Source: Agarilytica rhodophyticola
Lineage (GTDB): Bacteria; Pseudomonadota; Gammaproteobacteria; Pseudomonadales; Cellvibrionaceae
NCBI RefSeq assembly: GCF_002157225.2
Contig: NZ_CP020038.1
Coordinates: 3,068,501 to 3,132,500, forward strand
DNA: 64,000 nt
Direction of reading: 5' to 3'
The notes under the pieces were generated by a model. That model was not told where the DNA came from. It searched no databases and saw only the letters and a list, made by a program, of their open reading frames with translations. Position 1 is the stretch's first letter. Each line of letters opens with the position of its first letter. This document shows, piece after piece, positions 46,597 through 57,600 of the stretch. Position numbers and translations under genes: made by a program.

Positions 46597-46628
46597 AGTT
46601 TGAGAGTTTGAGAGTTTGAGAGTTCAAG
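46597..46628. repeat. Short tandem repeat, AGTTTGAG
   Basis: Three perfect copies of AGTTTGAG are followed by a changed fourth copy (AGTTCAAG). This is a slippage-type repeat in non-coding DNA. Confidence 0.8.
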
Positions 46629-47062
46629 AAATTGACTTGAAAAATAGTGAGTCATAAAGATCACTTTTGAAAATTTCTTCGACTAACATCATAAGCAGGA
46701 TAAATTTTCGTGAGTACTACTACATGTAGTGTGATAGGGAATTATAATATTTTTGTAGCTGGCATCTTAAGTTAGGTTGTTAGGCTTCGATGTTTTTCAT
46801 AATTGATCTGTTCAAGTAAATATGCTTTTGAGTTTTATATGCAAATTCATGTGTGAGTTCGCCACGGGATTTTGTTGAAAGGGGCGACTGTTTTTAGACT
46901 ATGCTATTAATAAAAAGAATTATTTTTTTAAGATGGTCTTGGTTTTTATTGTTCTCTTTTTAGTTAGGTCGCTGTTTCATAAGGTTTAATTAAAATGTTT
47001 GTATAAATAAATTGTTTTTTGAATGCATCTATATTCATGAAAATATAAGACATTAGCTGCAA

Positions 47063-47306
47063 TTAGTGTAAGCTCATCCACCCGGTGCCATCTTCCGTTC
47101 TTATCTTGGGTAATTCATAAAGCACAATGATGTGCCGTTGAAAATGCTTGTCTGCCACAGCTTTTAACAAATCATTTTTTTTTGTAGTAATGCTGCAGGG
47201 TACTTAAGGTGATGCCGTAGCGCGAAGCAATCTTACACATCGTTACTCGGTAGTCATCATGAACTTTCAACACGTCTAGCGTTTCATTAATAAGAAGCTC
47301 CGTTTC
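47063..47306 (-). pseudogene. Decayed TetR-type regulator fragment
   Basis: On the minus strand a frame reads VTMCKIASRYGITLSTLQHYY, the helix-turn-helix of TetR-family regulators. It then stops at TGA directly after a run of nine A. In the next frame the same protein continues as KNDLLKAVADKHFQRH. A one-base change in the A-run has therefore broken the gene, and most of the ligand domain is missing. No start codon is clear. Confidence 0.5.
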
Positions 47307-48635
47307 GAATGTTCTTTAAATAATAGTTTTTATTTAAAATTAGGTTTCGATGATTGATGTAAATCAGTTCTTTATGCGAGGTTTTTAATATCAATATAAA
47401 AGTCAAAAAATAGAAATAATAAATCAATACGAAATACTGCAATAATTTACGTAGTGTATTTGGGAGATAATAATTATTAGTCGAATCCCGTTCGAGGTTG
47501 AGAGGTATAGCAAAAAGAAAATTATCGTTAGAGATTCTAAAAAATATAAAACTGATAAAAAATTTATTGATAAGATTCCTTATCTTCAATTTTAAATCTT
47601 TGATCCTAAACTAGGATTTGAATTTCTATCGGTTATATCGTCGTGTAGACCGCACATAATCAGTTATTTTCTATTAATAAAAATATTTATACAACCAACG
47701 ATAAATCGCCAAAAATACAATATCTAATTAGAATTGACCAAGCTAACTTGGGTTATATGAGCTGTGTGTTGAGCTGCATGAAACCTATAAGTCTCTGGAA
47801 TTATTCTCGATCAATCATGCTGAGAAAATATATATTCGTAGAAATCTATCTGGTTTTTGTTGGTTTTTTGTGCTGTGTTTTGGAGGTTATTTTATACATA
47901 AAATAATAAATATAGTAATTATTTTTTATTTTTATTGAAAAGTGTTTTCAGTAAAAATTTAAAATGCTTTGTAAATCGATTGGTAGTGAAAAAAATATCT
48001 GACATAAAGTGTGACATAAAGAGATATAAGACTAATAAAATGCTTGTAGCTAATTTCTCTACTATGTTGTAAAGTGAATTGTCTCAAATAGCATAATGGA
48101 TCTTATTTTGACTCTTCTGTTATGTATTTTTTTGCCTGGCAAGTTATTAATCACTATGCATATGTGCTAAGTAGTATTTTGATAGCTGTCTGCGTGGAAG
48201 TTAAGTTTTCTGATGTCAGTTGTTAGGGAAAGTGTTATGTGTTTGAGCCATGCTCTTTAAAATACAAAACGTAGATATATCTTAATGTTAAGGGGTGAGG
48301 GTGTGCCTCAATAAAAAGTGCTTATTAATTAAAATTAGCCAGAAGCTATTATGAGTTTTCATTAAGACGGCTTTAAATGTTTGCAGAACGATCATAATGG
48401 TTCTTTGCTTAAAAGCGATATGGTTGGGTGGGTAGTTAAAATCTTAAGTTTCGGAATTGTAGTTTGAAACAATATCGAATTTTTTAGTTTCAAATATTTT
48501 TTGTGAAAAATTTAGGGTGTTCGGCTGGTTGGAAAAAGTTGATCAGTGGCATCAAAGTACTATCAAAATACTAAAGTCACGACTTTGTTATATGCTTATC
48601 TCGAAAATAATCACTGATAAAGAATCTGGAGAAAA

Positions 48636-50135
48636 ATGAAGACTATTTCCTTAAAGAAGGTGTATGCCGTTGGTGTGATCTCGCTCTCTTTTATACTGTC
48701 GCCTTATGATGCAATGGCACAAGAGTCGCCCTGGATACAAGGTAATCGCATTGCAGTGAGTTCGGACGGAAATCCTAATGCCGATCGCGATGATATTGGT
48801 GCTACACCTATGACACTCGCTGTACTTGCGAAAGCAAAATTGCAAAATAATTTGGTGCACTATGACTTCAATAATTGGCTTGAATACAAAAAAATAAATA
48901 AAGCCCAAAATAATATGTGGGTCGGGGCTATGGGAGGTGCAGCTCGTTGGGGTTTCGATATGAGGAATTTTTTTGATGTGTCATCTCGCCCCTACGCGGC
49001 TATTAACAACTTAAGAGACGAAATCAATAAATCCACCGCCACTAACCCACTGTACATCATTGTTGGCGGGCCGGTAGAGTTAATTTATCGCGCCATGCGT
49101 AAAGCAGAAAAGAATAGGCGAGCACATGTGAGACTTGTGACTCACAGTGGTTATAATGATTACTATAAACCACGACTCTGGCAGCATGATCTGGATGATA
49201 TACTCAAGCTTCACGCCAAAATTAAAGTTTTAAGAATACCCGATCAGAATCAGGGCTTAAGAACGAAAGACGACAATAACAAGCCTAATTTTGCCCCCTG
49301 GGAGTGGTTAAATAACCATTTAGATCCTAATTTGCGTTGGGTATTTCAACGTATGAAAGCGAGTAAGGTTGCAGATGTTTCTGATACTGGTATGCTCACA
49401 TGGCTAATTAAGGAGAGCGGTAGCAATAGTATAACTACTGTAACTGAGTTAAAGGATTTTTTTGGCCGGCAGTTAATAGATCCTAATGGAGGATCAGCTA
49501 ATAGGATGCCAGCTATTCCGGCCGGGAAAACGCCAAAAATTAATTTACCTATCACTGAGCATGTCTTTGAGGAAGAGGATGGGCGCATTGTTATCGAAGC
49601 TGAGACCGTCCCTTTGAATGGCGCATGGAAAATTGAATCCTCTGAACCGGATTACAGCGGCACCGGTTATATTCGCTATGTGCCAGAGGAGGGGCTCAAT
49701 GTGAAACATTCTAAATCACGTGGTGTGTTAATTTATAAGTTGCGCATTACCAATCCTGGTAAATATCGAATGGCACTTAGGCACTCACACTATGGCGCAC
49801 CTTCTAATGATGACTGGAATTATGTTCATACATTGATGGGAATCGATGTTGCGCCTTTTGGAATTTTACGTAATACATTTCACTCAACCACTCAGGATGC
49901 GTTTGAAGAGGGGGTAGGTTTTACCTTCGATACGACTCATAATAATTATGGCGTTATTGCTAGAAACGAGGGTAAATATACTCAGCCTATGTATGAGCTT
50001 ACAGCTGGTGATCATTACTTTTTTGTTTCAGGTAGTTCTGGTGGTTATCGTCTTGACAAGATCCATATCTTTAAACAAGGTGTCAGTGGTTTCAAAGATA
50101 ATAACTACCCTCAAACGCGGATTGAGTATCAGTAG
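48636..50135 (+). CDS. Secreted protein with CBM6-like C-terminal domain, unknown enzyme-like N-terminus
   Basis: A 499-residue protein with signal peptide (to about residue 28, AMA/QE). Residues about 30-300 begin GNRIAVSSDGNPNADRDDIG and contain ARWGFDMRNFFD, YIIVGGPVEL and THSGYNDYY, an alpha/beta region similar to secreted proteins found with polysaccharide-degrading enzymes of marine bacteria. Residues about 325-490 form a beta-sandwich (IVIEAETVPLNGAW, GTGYIRYVPEEG, NPGKYRMALRHSHYG) like CBM6-type carbohydrate-binding domains. The ribosome site CTGGAG precedes the ATG. A glycan-related role is inferred; no catalytic residues are assigned. Confidence 0.7.
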   Translation: MKTISLKKVYAVGVISLSFILSPYDAMAQESPWIQGNRIAVSSDGNPNADRDDIGATPMTLAVLAKAKLQNNLVHYDFNNWLEYKKINKAQNNMWVGAMGGAARWGFDMRNFFDVSSRPYAAINNLRDEINKSTATNPLYIIVGGPVELIYRAMRKAEKNRRAHVRLVTHSGYNDYYKPRLWQHDLDDILKLHAKIKVLRIPDQNQGLRTKDDNNKPNFAPWEWLNNHLDPNLRWVFQRMKASKVADVSDTGMLTWLIKESGSNSITTVTELKDFFGRQLIDPNGGSANRMPAIPAGKTPKINLPITEHVFEEEDGRIVIEAETVPLNGAWKIESSEPDYSGTGYIRYVPEEGLNVKHSKSRGVLIYKLRITNPGKYRMALRHSHYGAPSNDDWNYVHTLMGIDVAPFGILRNTFHSTTQDAFEEGVGFTFDTTHNNYGVIARNEGKYTQPMYELTAGDHYFFVSGSSGGYRLDKIHIFKQGVSGFKDNNYPQTRIEYQ

Positions 50136-50273
50136 TAAAGGATGGAGCGACTATATGGAAATTTTTGGGCCTAATGGTGAGACTGGCAATTTTAAGAATT
50201 TATTTCTCTGTCTTTGTTACTTTTTCTACTAAGCCGAGGTAGGTTCTTTATTTAGTCTAACTTAATTTAGTTT

Positions 50274-50307
50274 GGACAATCTCACGCCTTAAGATGTGAG
50301 ATTGTCC
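50274..50307. terminator. Perfect 12-bp hairpin between convergent genes
   Basis: GGACAATCTCAC (50274-50285) pairs perfectly with 50296-50307 around a ten-base loop. It lies 139 bases after the plus-strand gene and 47 bases before the stop of the minus-strand gene. There is no T-tract on either side, so it may act as a two-way transcript-end hairpin. Confidence 0.55.
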
Positions 50308-50353
50308 ACATAATAATTTATTTTGCTATTATTAATGGTGTATTACTTAAGCC

Positions 50354-51415
50354 TTATAAGCCGAAGATTGCTTCGTGGAAAGTATATCGATTCCCTTCTG
50401 TGCCCCCTGGTTGAGTAGTTATAAGCGCTGCACCATATTCGGTGTAGGCTGGGTTCATAACTAAGTCACATTCTTCTTTGGTTAGCGTGTTTGCAAAATC
50501 TTTTGGGGTTTCTCGAATATTACTGGTAACCTTGTTGAAATTTTCGAAGGGTTCGTTGTAGCCTTGATTTTTTATACTCTTGTCGTAATCCACTGTGAGA
50601 CTAAAAGCTGGGTTGCCGGTTCTACGATAGTTATTTTCGAGGTTTTCTTTTCTAGCCTCTGCTGTTTTTACTGCAACGACATTTAATTTGCAGTTCAAGC
50701 CAAACATATCGGAATCCACCGCCTTGGTATATCCATGAGATCTACAAACAGCATCGTCGGGTAAGCTGCGTTCACGTACCATACGAAATAACAACTCAAC
50801 GCTTGGAACAGTTCCACATTTTTCTAACTCTTGTTGCGTAGTTTCGCCTAAATCAATATCTGGTAAAGTACGAAAATCCCAATTTTGCACAGCATAGGTC
50901 TCACCATCTTCAGAAACCAACTGGCTGGACGTTGAAAATGTATAGGCGGTAGCAAACTTAAGTGTTGTGTCGGGTCGAAATTCTAGCGTTTGTGAGTTTA
51001 CCAATGTTATCTTCCCAGAAATAGTATCTCCTGTTTCTTGTTCAGAAATTTTTATACTTGCTGTCTCATCAATACTACTTGCTAAGAGATTCTTGTTAAA
51101 TGTAAAAGTAAATACAGCTGTATTCCTATAAGGAAAGTGTATCGGAAAGACATTGGTTACTGTAAATACCTCTTTAGTTTCTTCTTCATTTATAGGTGTT
51201 GATGTTGATGTTGGGGTTGGCGTTGGAGTCGCTGTTGGTGTTGATGATAAAGTAGGGGAGGGGCTAGGAGTGGGAGTAGGAATAGGAGTCGATGTTGAAG
51301 GAGAAATGCCATCTGCGTTATTCGATACATTGTTTGTGTTATCTGAGCCACCACCGCAAGCGGATAAAGCAAGACAAAGACAGGAAAGTGTTGGTGCTGA
51401 CTTGAAAAATTGCAT
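50354..51415 (-). CDS. Lipoprotein: PT-rich linker, Ig-like domain, CAP-like domain
   Basis: A 353-residue protein. The lipobox is LSAC (Cys20), followed by GGGSD. A linker of Pro-Thr-Ser repeats runs from about 38 to 75. An Ig-like domain of the SbsA/Big_5 type (VTNVFPIHFPYRN, LEFRPDTTLKFATAYTF) covers about 82-185. The C-terminal part (about 205-353) has the order of a CAP/SCP domain: VELLFRMVRERS, KAVDSDM, and a late CDLVMNPAYTEYGAALI. It is surface-exposed by design. No partner gene is evident. CAP domains are often secreted without a known enzymatic role. Confidence 0.65.
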   Translation of the reverse strand: MQFFKSAPTLSCLCLALSACGGGSDNTNNVSNNADGISPSTSTPIPTPTPSPSPTLSSTPTATPTPTPTSTSTPINEEETKEVFTVTNVFPIHFPYRNTAVFTFTFNKNLLASSIDETASIKISEQETGDTISGKITLVNSQTLEFRPDTTLKFATAYTFSTSSQLVSEDGETYAVQNWDFRTLPDIDLGETTQQELEKCGTVPSVELLFRMVRERSLPDDAVCRSHGYTKAVDSDMFGLNCKLNVVAVKTAEARKENLENNYRRTGNPAFSLTVDYDKSIKNQGYNEPFENFNKVTSNIRETPKDFANTLTKEECDLVMNPAYTEYGAALITTQPGGTEGNRYTFHEAIFGL

Positions 51416-52051
51416 GAATTTACCTACACATACTAAATTTAGATTGGATTACAAGGCCATAATAACGAAACGTTTGTAGCAATAATATGTTAAGTTTTAA
51501 ATGACGTGACGAATTTATCTATTTTTAAGTAAGAATTGAAAATGTTTCTTTCTAATTCAGTAGTAATTGTTGTGCTGGTGAAAAAATCATATTTTAAAAA
51601 TATAAATTAAATGAAAAACATATTGTCCGAATATGAATGAATAATAAATGTGAAATATATTTGAAATATTAGATATCCCGGTATCGTAAACCTCAAAAAA
51701 CACCCATTGTTAAAGCGCTTTTATCTCAGTCTGATTGTTATTACATGAATTAATACTAATAATATTGGGCAGTAAAAATACTAAAACATTGAAATCACGT
51801 TTCTCAGTAAATATTTCACATTCAAACCAATTATCTTGTGATTTGGGAAAGTCTTTCTTTGAATAATTGGTAATTTTTTTACCAAAGCAACCTTATATTG
51901 AAGCCATAATGTGGAATTGAGATATATTCTGCTATTTACAATCACCATGTATCTTAAAAGTAGTAGAGAATGCTTGAAAAAAGAACTAAATTAAGTAAAA
52001 TAAATTTGTAAAAAAATGTAAAGAAAAAATGCAAATTTAATAAACTGACTG

Positions 52052-52112
52052 ATTGTTACTTCTAGGTATTGTTACTTCTGGGTATTATTACGTTCAGGTA
52101 TTGCTACGCTAG
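52052..52112. repeat. 16-base tandem repeat
   Basis: ATTGTTACTTCTAGGT (52052-52067) is followed by ATTGTTACTTCTGGGT (52068-52083), a diverged ATTATTACGTTCAGGT (52084-52099) and a partial fourth copy ATTGCTACGCTAG (52100-52112). Confidence 0.75.
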
Positions 52113-52518
52113 TAATTCTCTGTTTATGTCGGATGGATTCCCTCATTTCACACATTTAGGTTCACATGCGCCATGCGCAATTGTGGTTTTTTATAGTGCC
52201 GAAGTCGCAGTAGAAGACTCTGAATCACACATAATTATTATGCTTTAAGAAATGCTGAAAATTAATTTAAGCCTAGTTGCTATTCGGTTTATCTTAAATA
52301 CTTGTGATGTTAAGTAGAATTTTTAGTGCGAGCAGTGCCGCATGCTCAGTTTTATATGATGGCGATAAGTGAGGTAAAAATATTAAATTTATTTTGATTA
52401 TATTTTTTCATAAAACTAGAGACTATCAGGGCTTAGGAGGGTTTGCTTTCTAGAAAAACAGATATTTAAAAAGCAATTTTTTGAAAAATTGATGCCTGAT
52501 ATGAACATGAGGCAAGAC

Positions 52519-52557
52519 AGTCAGGGGAGGAAGTCAGGGAAGGAAGTCAGGGAAGAA
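52519..52557. repeat. 13-base tandem repeat
   Basis: AGTCAGGGGAGGA, AGTCAGGGAAGGA and AGTCAGGGAAGAA are three consecutive copies with one change each. A looser purine-rich series built on AAACCACGGAAGG follows to about 52608. Confidence 0.75.
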
Positions 52558-52798
52558 AGTGATCAAAAGTAAACCACGGAAGGAAACTATGGAAAGGAAA
52601 CCACGGCAGTAAGTGCCCAGACATTAAATATGTAAATGTATAGGTGTGGCGCACCTTTAGGAGCTTGTATAGATATTATAAAAATATTTATTGACGAAAA
52701 ACTGCTTAAATAAAATTCTTAATAAAAACCAACATGCTTACTCAATAAATCGACCTCTTCTTTGAGGTGCTGTTTTTCACAGGAAATTATTTACTATT

Positions 52799-54862
52799 AT
52801 GATACTTTTAAAATGTTTGTTAAGAACACGAGTTACGCTCTGTACGGTATTTTTGTCCCTATTTCTTAGTGGATGTGGGGGCAGCTCATCTAATAATTCG
52901 GACTCCGGGGCAGGTTCTAGTTCTGGAGGTGGCACAGTAGGTTCCGGTTCATCACCGACTCCAAGCCCATCGCCGGAGGTCACGGCGGCACCAACCCCAA
53001 CTCCGACCTCGGCCCCGAGTCCAACATCCAGTCCGATGCCATCGCCCGAACCCACTGCGACCCCTAGCTTACCCACATTGCAAGCTGTCGAATTGCGTGA
53101 TCCCAATCCCAGTAAATCAATAGAGTTTTCTCCATCGCTCACTATTCTTGCTAACGGTAATATTGTGTTAACCAAGCCTGAAGATAGTCCCAATGGTATC
53201 AACAAGGCCGGATCTGTACATATTTATAATTCGAACACACAAGCAATTATTGCCAGCATCGAAGGGGATAATGAGAACGACCTTTTAGGTTCGTCAGGCA
53301 TTGATGTTCTGGATAACGGGAACTTTTTTATTCGCTCTCATCTTGACAATGTAGACGGTGTTCAACAAGCGGGCTCTATTCGGCTAATAGATGGTGACAC
53401 TGGTGTTCAGATTGGCGATACAATTCATGGAAATAAAACCAATGATCGTTTCGGAACAGAGCTAGTTTATCAATTATCTGACAATAATGCGTTAGTGTTG
53501 ATTGGCAAGGATCAGCCAGCCAGTGGCGCCACTGATACAGGCTCCATTCGTGTGTTAAATGGAGAAACAGGTGTTGAGCGTTCAGCAATTTATTACGGCG
53601 CTGCTTCTGATGATCTCTCTTTGGCAAGAGTTGTACGACTGACAAATGGTAATATTGCCATAATCGCACCGAATGCAGACAATGGTACAGTTAAAAATAC
53701 TGGGGCTGTACTTTTATTTAATGCGATGGGTGAGCCTGTGGCCGAGCCGCTTTATGGCAATAATGCCGGCAGTAAGATTGGGAGTAATGGATATAAGGCA
53801 TTAAGTAATGGCAATATTGTTGTGGTAAGCATTATCGATACCGTTGCAGGCCCTGCTGGGACCAGCTCGATAAGGCTGGTTAGTGGCACAACCAATACAT
53901 TTATTGGTGACCCGCTTGTTGAAAATATTAATGCTATTCGTGAATCTAGAATAACCGCTTTACCCAATGATAATTACGTAGTGGCGCTTCCAAACAACGA
54001 TATTAGCAGTGTGACGCATGCCGGCTCAGTAAAACTGGTTAGCGGCAAAGACAATACTGTCATTGGCTCACCTATTAGCGGCACGACGACTTCTGATCGT
54101 TTAGGTTCGAGTGGAGTCAGAGCTCTTGCTAATAGTAACTACATCATCGCTTCTAGTGAACATAATATTTCTGGTAATAGTGATGCCGGTTCAGTTATGT
54201 TGGTTAATGGCACTAACGGTGAAATTGTTGGAAAGCCTATTGAAGGTGCGAGTGAAGGCGATAGAATTGGTTTTTACACGGCAGTGTTGAGCAACGGTAA
54301 TGTTATGATTGCGTCACCACATGTTGATGTTGGCGCACTGGTGGATAGTGGCCAGGTGATACTTATTAATGGTGCCTCCGGCGCAACTGTAGGAGAGGCA
54401 TTAATTGGGGGCGCCAACAACTCGCAATTCGCCGATCAAGGCTTACGTGTTCTTGATAATGGCAATGTATTAGTTTCTTCATCCAAAGGAAGGTTACGTA
54501 ATAATGGTGAGGTGGCCCTAATAGATGGCGCAACAAATACGTTTATAAGTAGCGTGATGGATGCAGGTCTCGCTGGGGGAAATATTGAAACTGTTGATAC
54601 TTATGAATTGAGTGACAATCGTATTCTTTTTGTCACACCAAGTACTGATATTAGCGGGGGTAACGATGTAGGTGGGATCTTTAACTACAACGGCGACAAT
54701 GGCACACTTGTGCATCAGCCTATTTTTGGGGAAAACCCAAACGATTTTGCCAATAGCAGTTTCGCTAAAACGCAGGATAATAGTTTTTTTGTTCTCGCCC
54801 TCCCGCAAGCTGAAAATTACGGTGTTGAAGAAGCTGGTAAATTTTTGGTATTTAGACCTTAA
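52799..54862 (+). CDS. Lipoprotein with eleven ~55-residue beta-propeller-type repeats
   Basis: A 687-residue protein. The lipobox is LSGC (about residue 22), followed by a Ser/Gly tract and a Pro/Thr/Ser linker to about 95. The remainder is about ten full and one partial repeats of about 55 residues, each of the form L-x-NGN-hydrophobic strand, a short acidic loop, AGS(V/I)-x-L-(I/V)-x-G, then a short G-rich turn ending D-x-(L/F)-G. Such repeats fold as beta-propeller blades. It is likely surface-exposed and may bind ligands or partners. It diverges from the Ig/CAP lipoprotein with a similar linker. Confidence 0.7.
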   Translation: MILLKCLLRTRVTLCTVFLSLFLSGCGGSSSNNSDSGAGSSSGGGTVGSGSSPTPSPSPEVTAAPTPTPTSAPSPTSSPMPSPEPTATPSLPTLQAVELRDPNPSKSIEFSPSLTILANGNIVLTKPEDSPNGINKAGSVHIYNSNTQAIIASIEGDNENDLLGSSGIDVLDNGNFFIRSHLDNVDGVQQAGSIRLIDGDTGVQIGDTIHGNKTNDRFGTELVYQLSDNNALVLIGKDQPASGATDTGSIRVLNGETGVERSAIYYGAASDDLSLARVVRLTNGNIAIIAPNADNGTVKNTGAVLLFNAMGEPVAEPLYGNNAGSKIGSNGYKALSNGNIVVVSIIDTVAGPAGTSSIRLVSGTTNTFIGDPLVENINAIRESRITALPNDNYVVALPNNDISSVTHAGSVKLVSGKDNTVIGSPISGTTTSDRLGSSGVRALANSNYIIASSEHNISGNSDAGSVMLVNGTNGEIVGKPIEGASEGDRIGFYTAVLSNGNVMIASPHVDVGALVDSGQVILINGASGATVGEALIGGANNSQFADQGLRVLDNGNVLVSSSKGRLRNNGEVALIDGATNTFISSVMDAGLAGGNIETVDTYELSDNRILFVTPSTDISGGNDVGGIFNYNGDNGTLVHQPIFGENPNDFANSSFAKTQDNSFFVLALPQAENYGVEEAGKFLVFRP

Positions 54863-56822
54863 ATAAATGCTCAGGCTTGCATCATGGCATAATTACTTGG
54901 TCATGCTGTAAGCCTTATTAGGTAGCTTAACTTATTTTGAGTAGAAAGGTTTAAGTAGAAACTCGATCACACGACTTGTCCTAGAAAAAGTTGATATCAA
55001 ACAATAAACAAAACCTTATTAGAAATAATGTAATCAAGTGTTGTGCAAACATAGCATGGTTCTAATTGTAAAGTAGAAAGATGCTTATTTATTTAATACT
55101 ATTTTACTACATCTTCCTCCCTGCCTAATTACACCCCATACACGAAATTTTTTATATGGCCTTTTTGGTGTTGTTCACTTTCAAAATTTAGTCACATTTA
55201 AGATGTTTATTTAAATGTCAAATTCAATATTATGCTATTTAGAATAGGCTTATTTGAATAAATGTCGATGCTTTCTGTCGAGAGAGTTATAGTGTTTTAA
55301 AAAAATATTACAGTGGTGATTTTTCGTAAGCTATCGCTTTTTTTAATAAAACAAGATGATAAAATTTATTAAATTTTAATTATTAAATGATATCGTGTTT
55401 TTTTAAATTAACTTGAATAAGAAGTGGCTGTCAATATATTAAGAGTTTGATAATCTGTTTGTGCTATAATCATTGAATGATGAGGGCTTGTAATACTGTA
55501 TTGAAATTCTAATCGATTTATCGACAGTCTATAAGACTACAGTTATTCCAGTGATTTTAATGTTAACCATAGCCGAAAGCTATAGAAGTAGTTAACAGAT
55601 ATTATGATATGTCTAAAGTAAAACTACAGCCGTTTGCGGTTATAATGCATCTAACTTTCGTCTAATTCCTTTTTTTACTAGATAACCATATTTGTCCTCC
55701 AGTTTGAATTTCCCAGCTTTTGTCGTCAAAAATATCTTTTATTTCTGTATCGTTGTAAGGATATAGGTGACGTATTTATTATATTAATTGTCTTATATAT
55801 GAGTAATAGTAAATTTTAAACAATATATAATTGAATGGTTGGTGTAATTTATCAGCTTAAATATTGCCCTTATTCTACTTTTTTGCACACAAATTTATTC
55901 AAGAGATCAATTTAAGAGCATTTAGTGTTTTTTTGATACAGACGTCAATGAGAATATCAGAATTGTAAATAATGGTTAATTTTTGTGAATTTTTAAATAA
56001 ATCTCTGCCGGGTTAGTAATCTTTTGTTGTATATTTTTTGTGGCTCTCTTTATCTTTGCAGCGCTTTAATTTCTTCAAATAGATAATCATATATGTTGTT
56101 AATAAGCTATATAAGCGATAAAAATAATACCAATAGTTATTTTTTTTAATTTAATTTATTTTCTTTTGTTAAGTAAATAAGCGCCGCAAAAGTGCGCAAG
56201 CCATATTTCTTATAAATAAAACAGTTATCTGATTAATATCAATAATAGTTTCTTTTTAATGTTTATTGTGTGGTTGCGTATTAGGTGTCCATGTATTTTG
56301 CATGACAGAAAACAATATTTTATTCCCGTGTGATAGTAAGGCTGTCTAGGTTTTATATATTTTGATGCCGAATAGACGTACTGTATGCAGATGTATTGTG
56401 AAAAATTAGACTGATAATTTTCTCTTGCAATATTGAAGGAAAAACTGAGTGTGGGCTGATGTTGTGTAGTTGATTTGAATAAAATAGTGTTTGTTAATTG
56501 TTAACCATTAATTAAGTGCGCGAATGTCGTCTTGTTTTCATCATAATAGACAATTTAAAAAATTTTATAGAGACTGGTTGAGTTGTCGGCTAGTAAAATG
56601 ATTGGTGCCTTGCTAAATGTTTTTTAGTTTGGTAATTAATGCTTTTGAGTTTTTTTTTGCTTTCGTAAGAGATGCTTTTTTTTAGAAAATTTAGCTTTTG
56701 ATTGTTTGAAAGCATTTTATCAAAAACTTGTGAAATAACTTTATAGGTGCCTCTATATTGTTTTTTTTTGAAATTGAATAACCTTATTATAAATCAGTCC
56801 TAACGATTAAATAGGTAGTGGT
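54863..56822. other. AT-rich non-coding spacer before second gene cluster (2.0 kb)
   Basis: No gene, RNA or clear repeat could be supported. It separates the lipoprotein genes from the second biosynthetic set and is unusually long for a bacterium. Confidence 0.5.
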
Positions 56823-57539
56823 ATGTACATTTGTTTTTTAGTGTTTTTGGCGTTTCTAATTTTTATGGAGTATTTTTTTAAGGCAAATAATTACGATAAG
56901 ATACCTTACTGGAAAACAAGGGCTATTTTTATTACAGTAATTACTATGTCAAGTGCGCAAATGTTTTCTATGTGGTGGGGACAGGTGATACCTGATTTGT
57001 CAGTACTTAATGTGTCTAATTATTTACCCGATCCAATTGCAGGGCTCATCGGTTTTATGTGGGCGACACTTGCGGTGTATTGGTGGCATAGAGCGATGCA
57101 TCGATATGGCTTTTTGTGGAAAACTTTTCATCAACTACACCATAGCCCCCATCGTTTAGAGTTACTTGCAACTTTTTACACGCATCCCTTTAATGCTATC
57201 TCGGTCACTTTTTTTGGTAGTATTATGGTTCACATGATCGGCTTAAATTTTGATGCTATCGCTTGGTACGGAGTTATTTACTCGATGGTATCTGTTTTTA
57301 ATCACGCCAATATTAATGCACCGAGGTGGCTTGGGTATATTATACAAACGCCAAATATGCATCGTGTACATCACCAATATAATGTTCATGAAAACAACTA
57401 TAGTGAATTTCCTCTGTGGGACATGTTGTTTGGCACTTATCGTAACCCGGGCGGTAATCCTACTCGTTGTGGATTTAGCAAAGAGCGAGAGCTACGTTTC
57501 TTCTCAATGCTATTTTTAAAAGATGTGCACAAAGAATAG
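56823..57539 (+). CDS. Sterol desaturase/fatty acid hydroxylase-family protein
   Basis: A 238-residue membrane protein with the three histidine boxes: HRAMH, HQLHHSPHR and HRVHH, between several hydrophobic helices. Such enzymes use a di-iron centre to hydroxylate or desaturate lipid chains. It starts a rightward series that continues with a second family member and then trans-acting polyketide enzymes, so it may tailor a polyketide or an associated lipid. It shares the family with the gene at 39598-40428 but is clearly a different branch. Confidence 0.8.
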   Translation: MYICFLVFLAFLIFMEYFFKANNYDKIPYWKTRAIFITVITMSSAQMFSMWWGQVIPDLSVLNVSNYLPDPIAGLIGFMWATLAVYWWHRAMHRYGFLWKTFHQLHHSPHRLELLATFYTHPFNAISVTFFGSIMVHMIGLNFDAIAWYGVIYSMVSVFNHANINAPRWLGYIIQTPNMHRVHHQYNVHENNYSEFPLWDMLFGTYRNPGGNPTRCGFSKERELRFFSMLFLKDVHKE

Positions 57540-57600
57540 ACTTTTTTGCGGCCTTCTATCTTATTAAAAAATATATTATACCCAGTATCGGAGTGATATT

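Larger units (their letters stand above)
45711..48635. other. Long AT-rich non-coding island (2.9 kb)
   Basis: This stretch contains only short, low-complexity open frames. Two things stand out: a run of 8-base repeats at 46597-46628 and a decayed TetR-like fragment at 47063-47306. I see no tRNA, rRNA or recognisable small RNA. Confidence 0.5.
51416..52798. other. AT-rich non-coding spacer with minisatellites (1.4 kb)
   Basis: No credible gene is present between the two divergent lipoprotein genes. It holds two tandem repeats, listed separately. Promoters for both genes should lie near its ends but none is clear-cut. Confidence 0.5.

Noticed and set aside
47287-47589. A 100-codon minus-strand frame
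   Set aside because: It is very rich in Ile, Asn, Tyr and Phe, as expected from random AT-rich DNA, and has no support from context.
53376-53669. A minus-strand frame inside the repeat lipoprotein
   Set aside because: It is a shadow of the repeat-coding frame.
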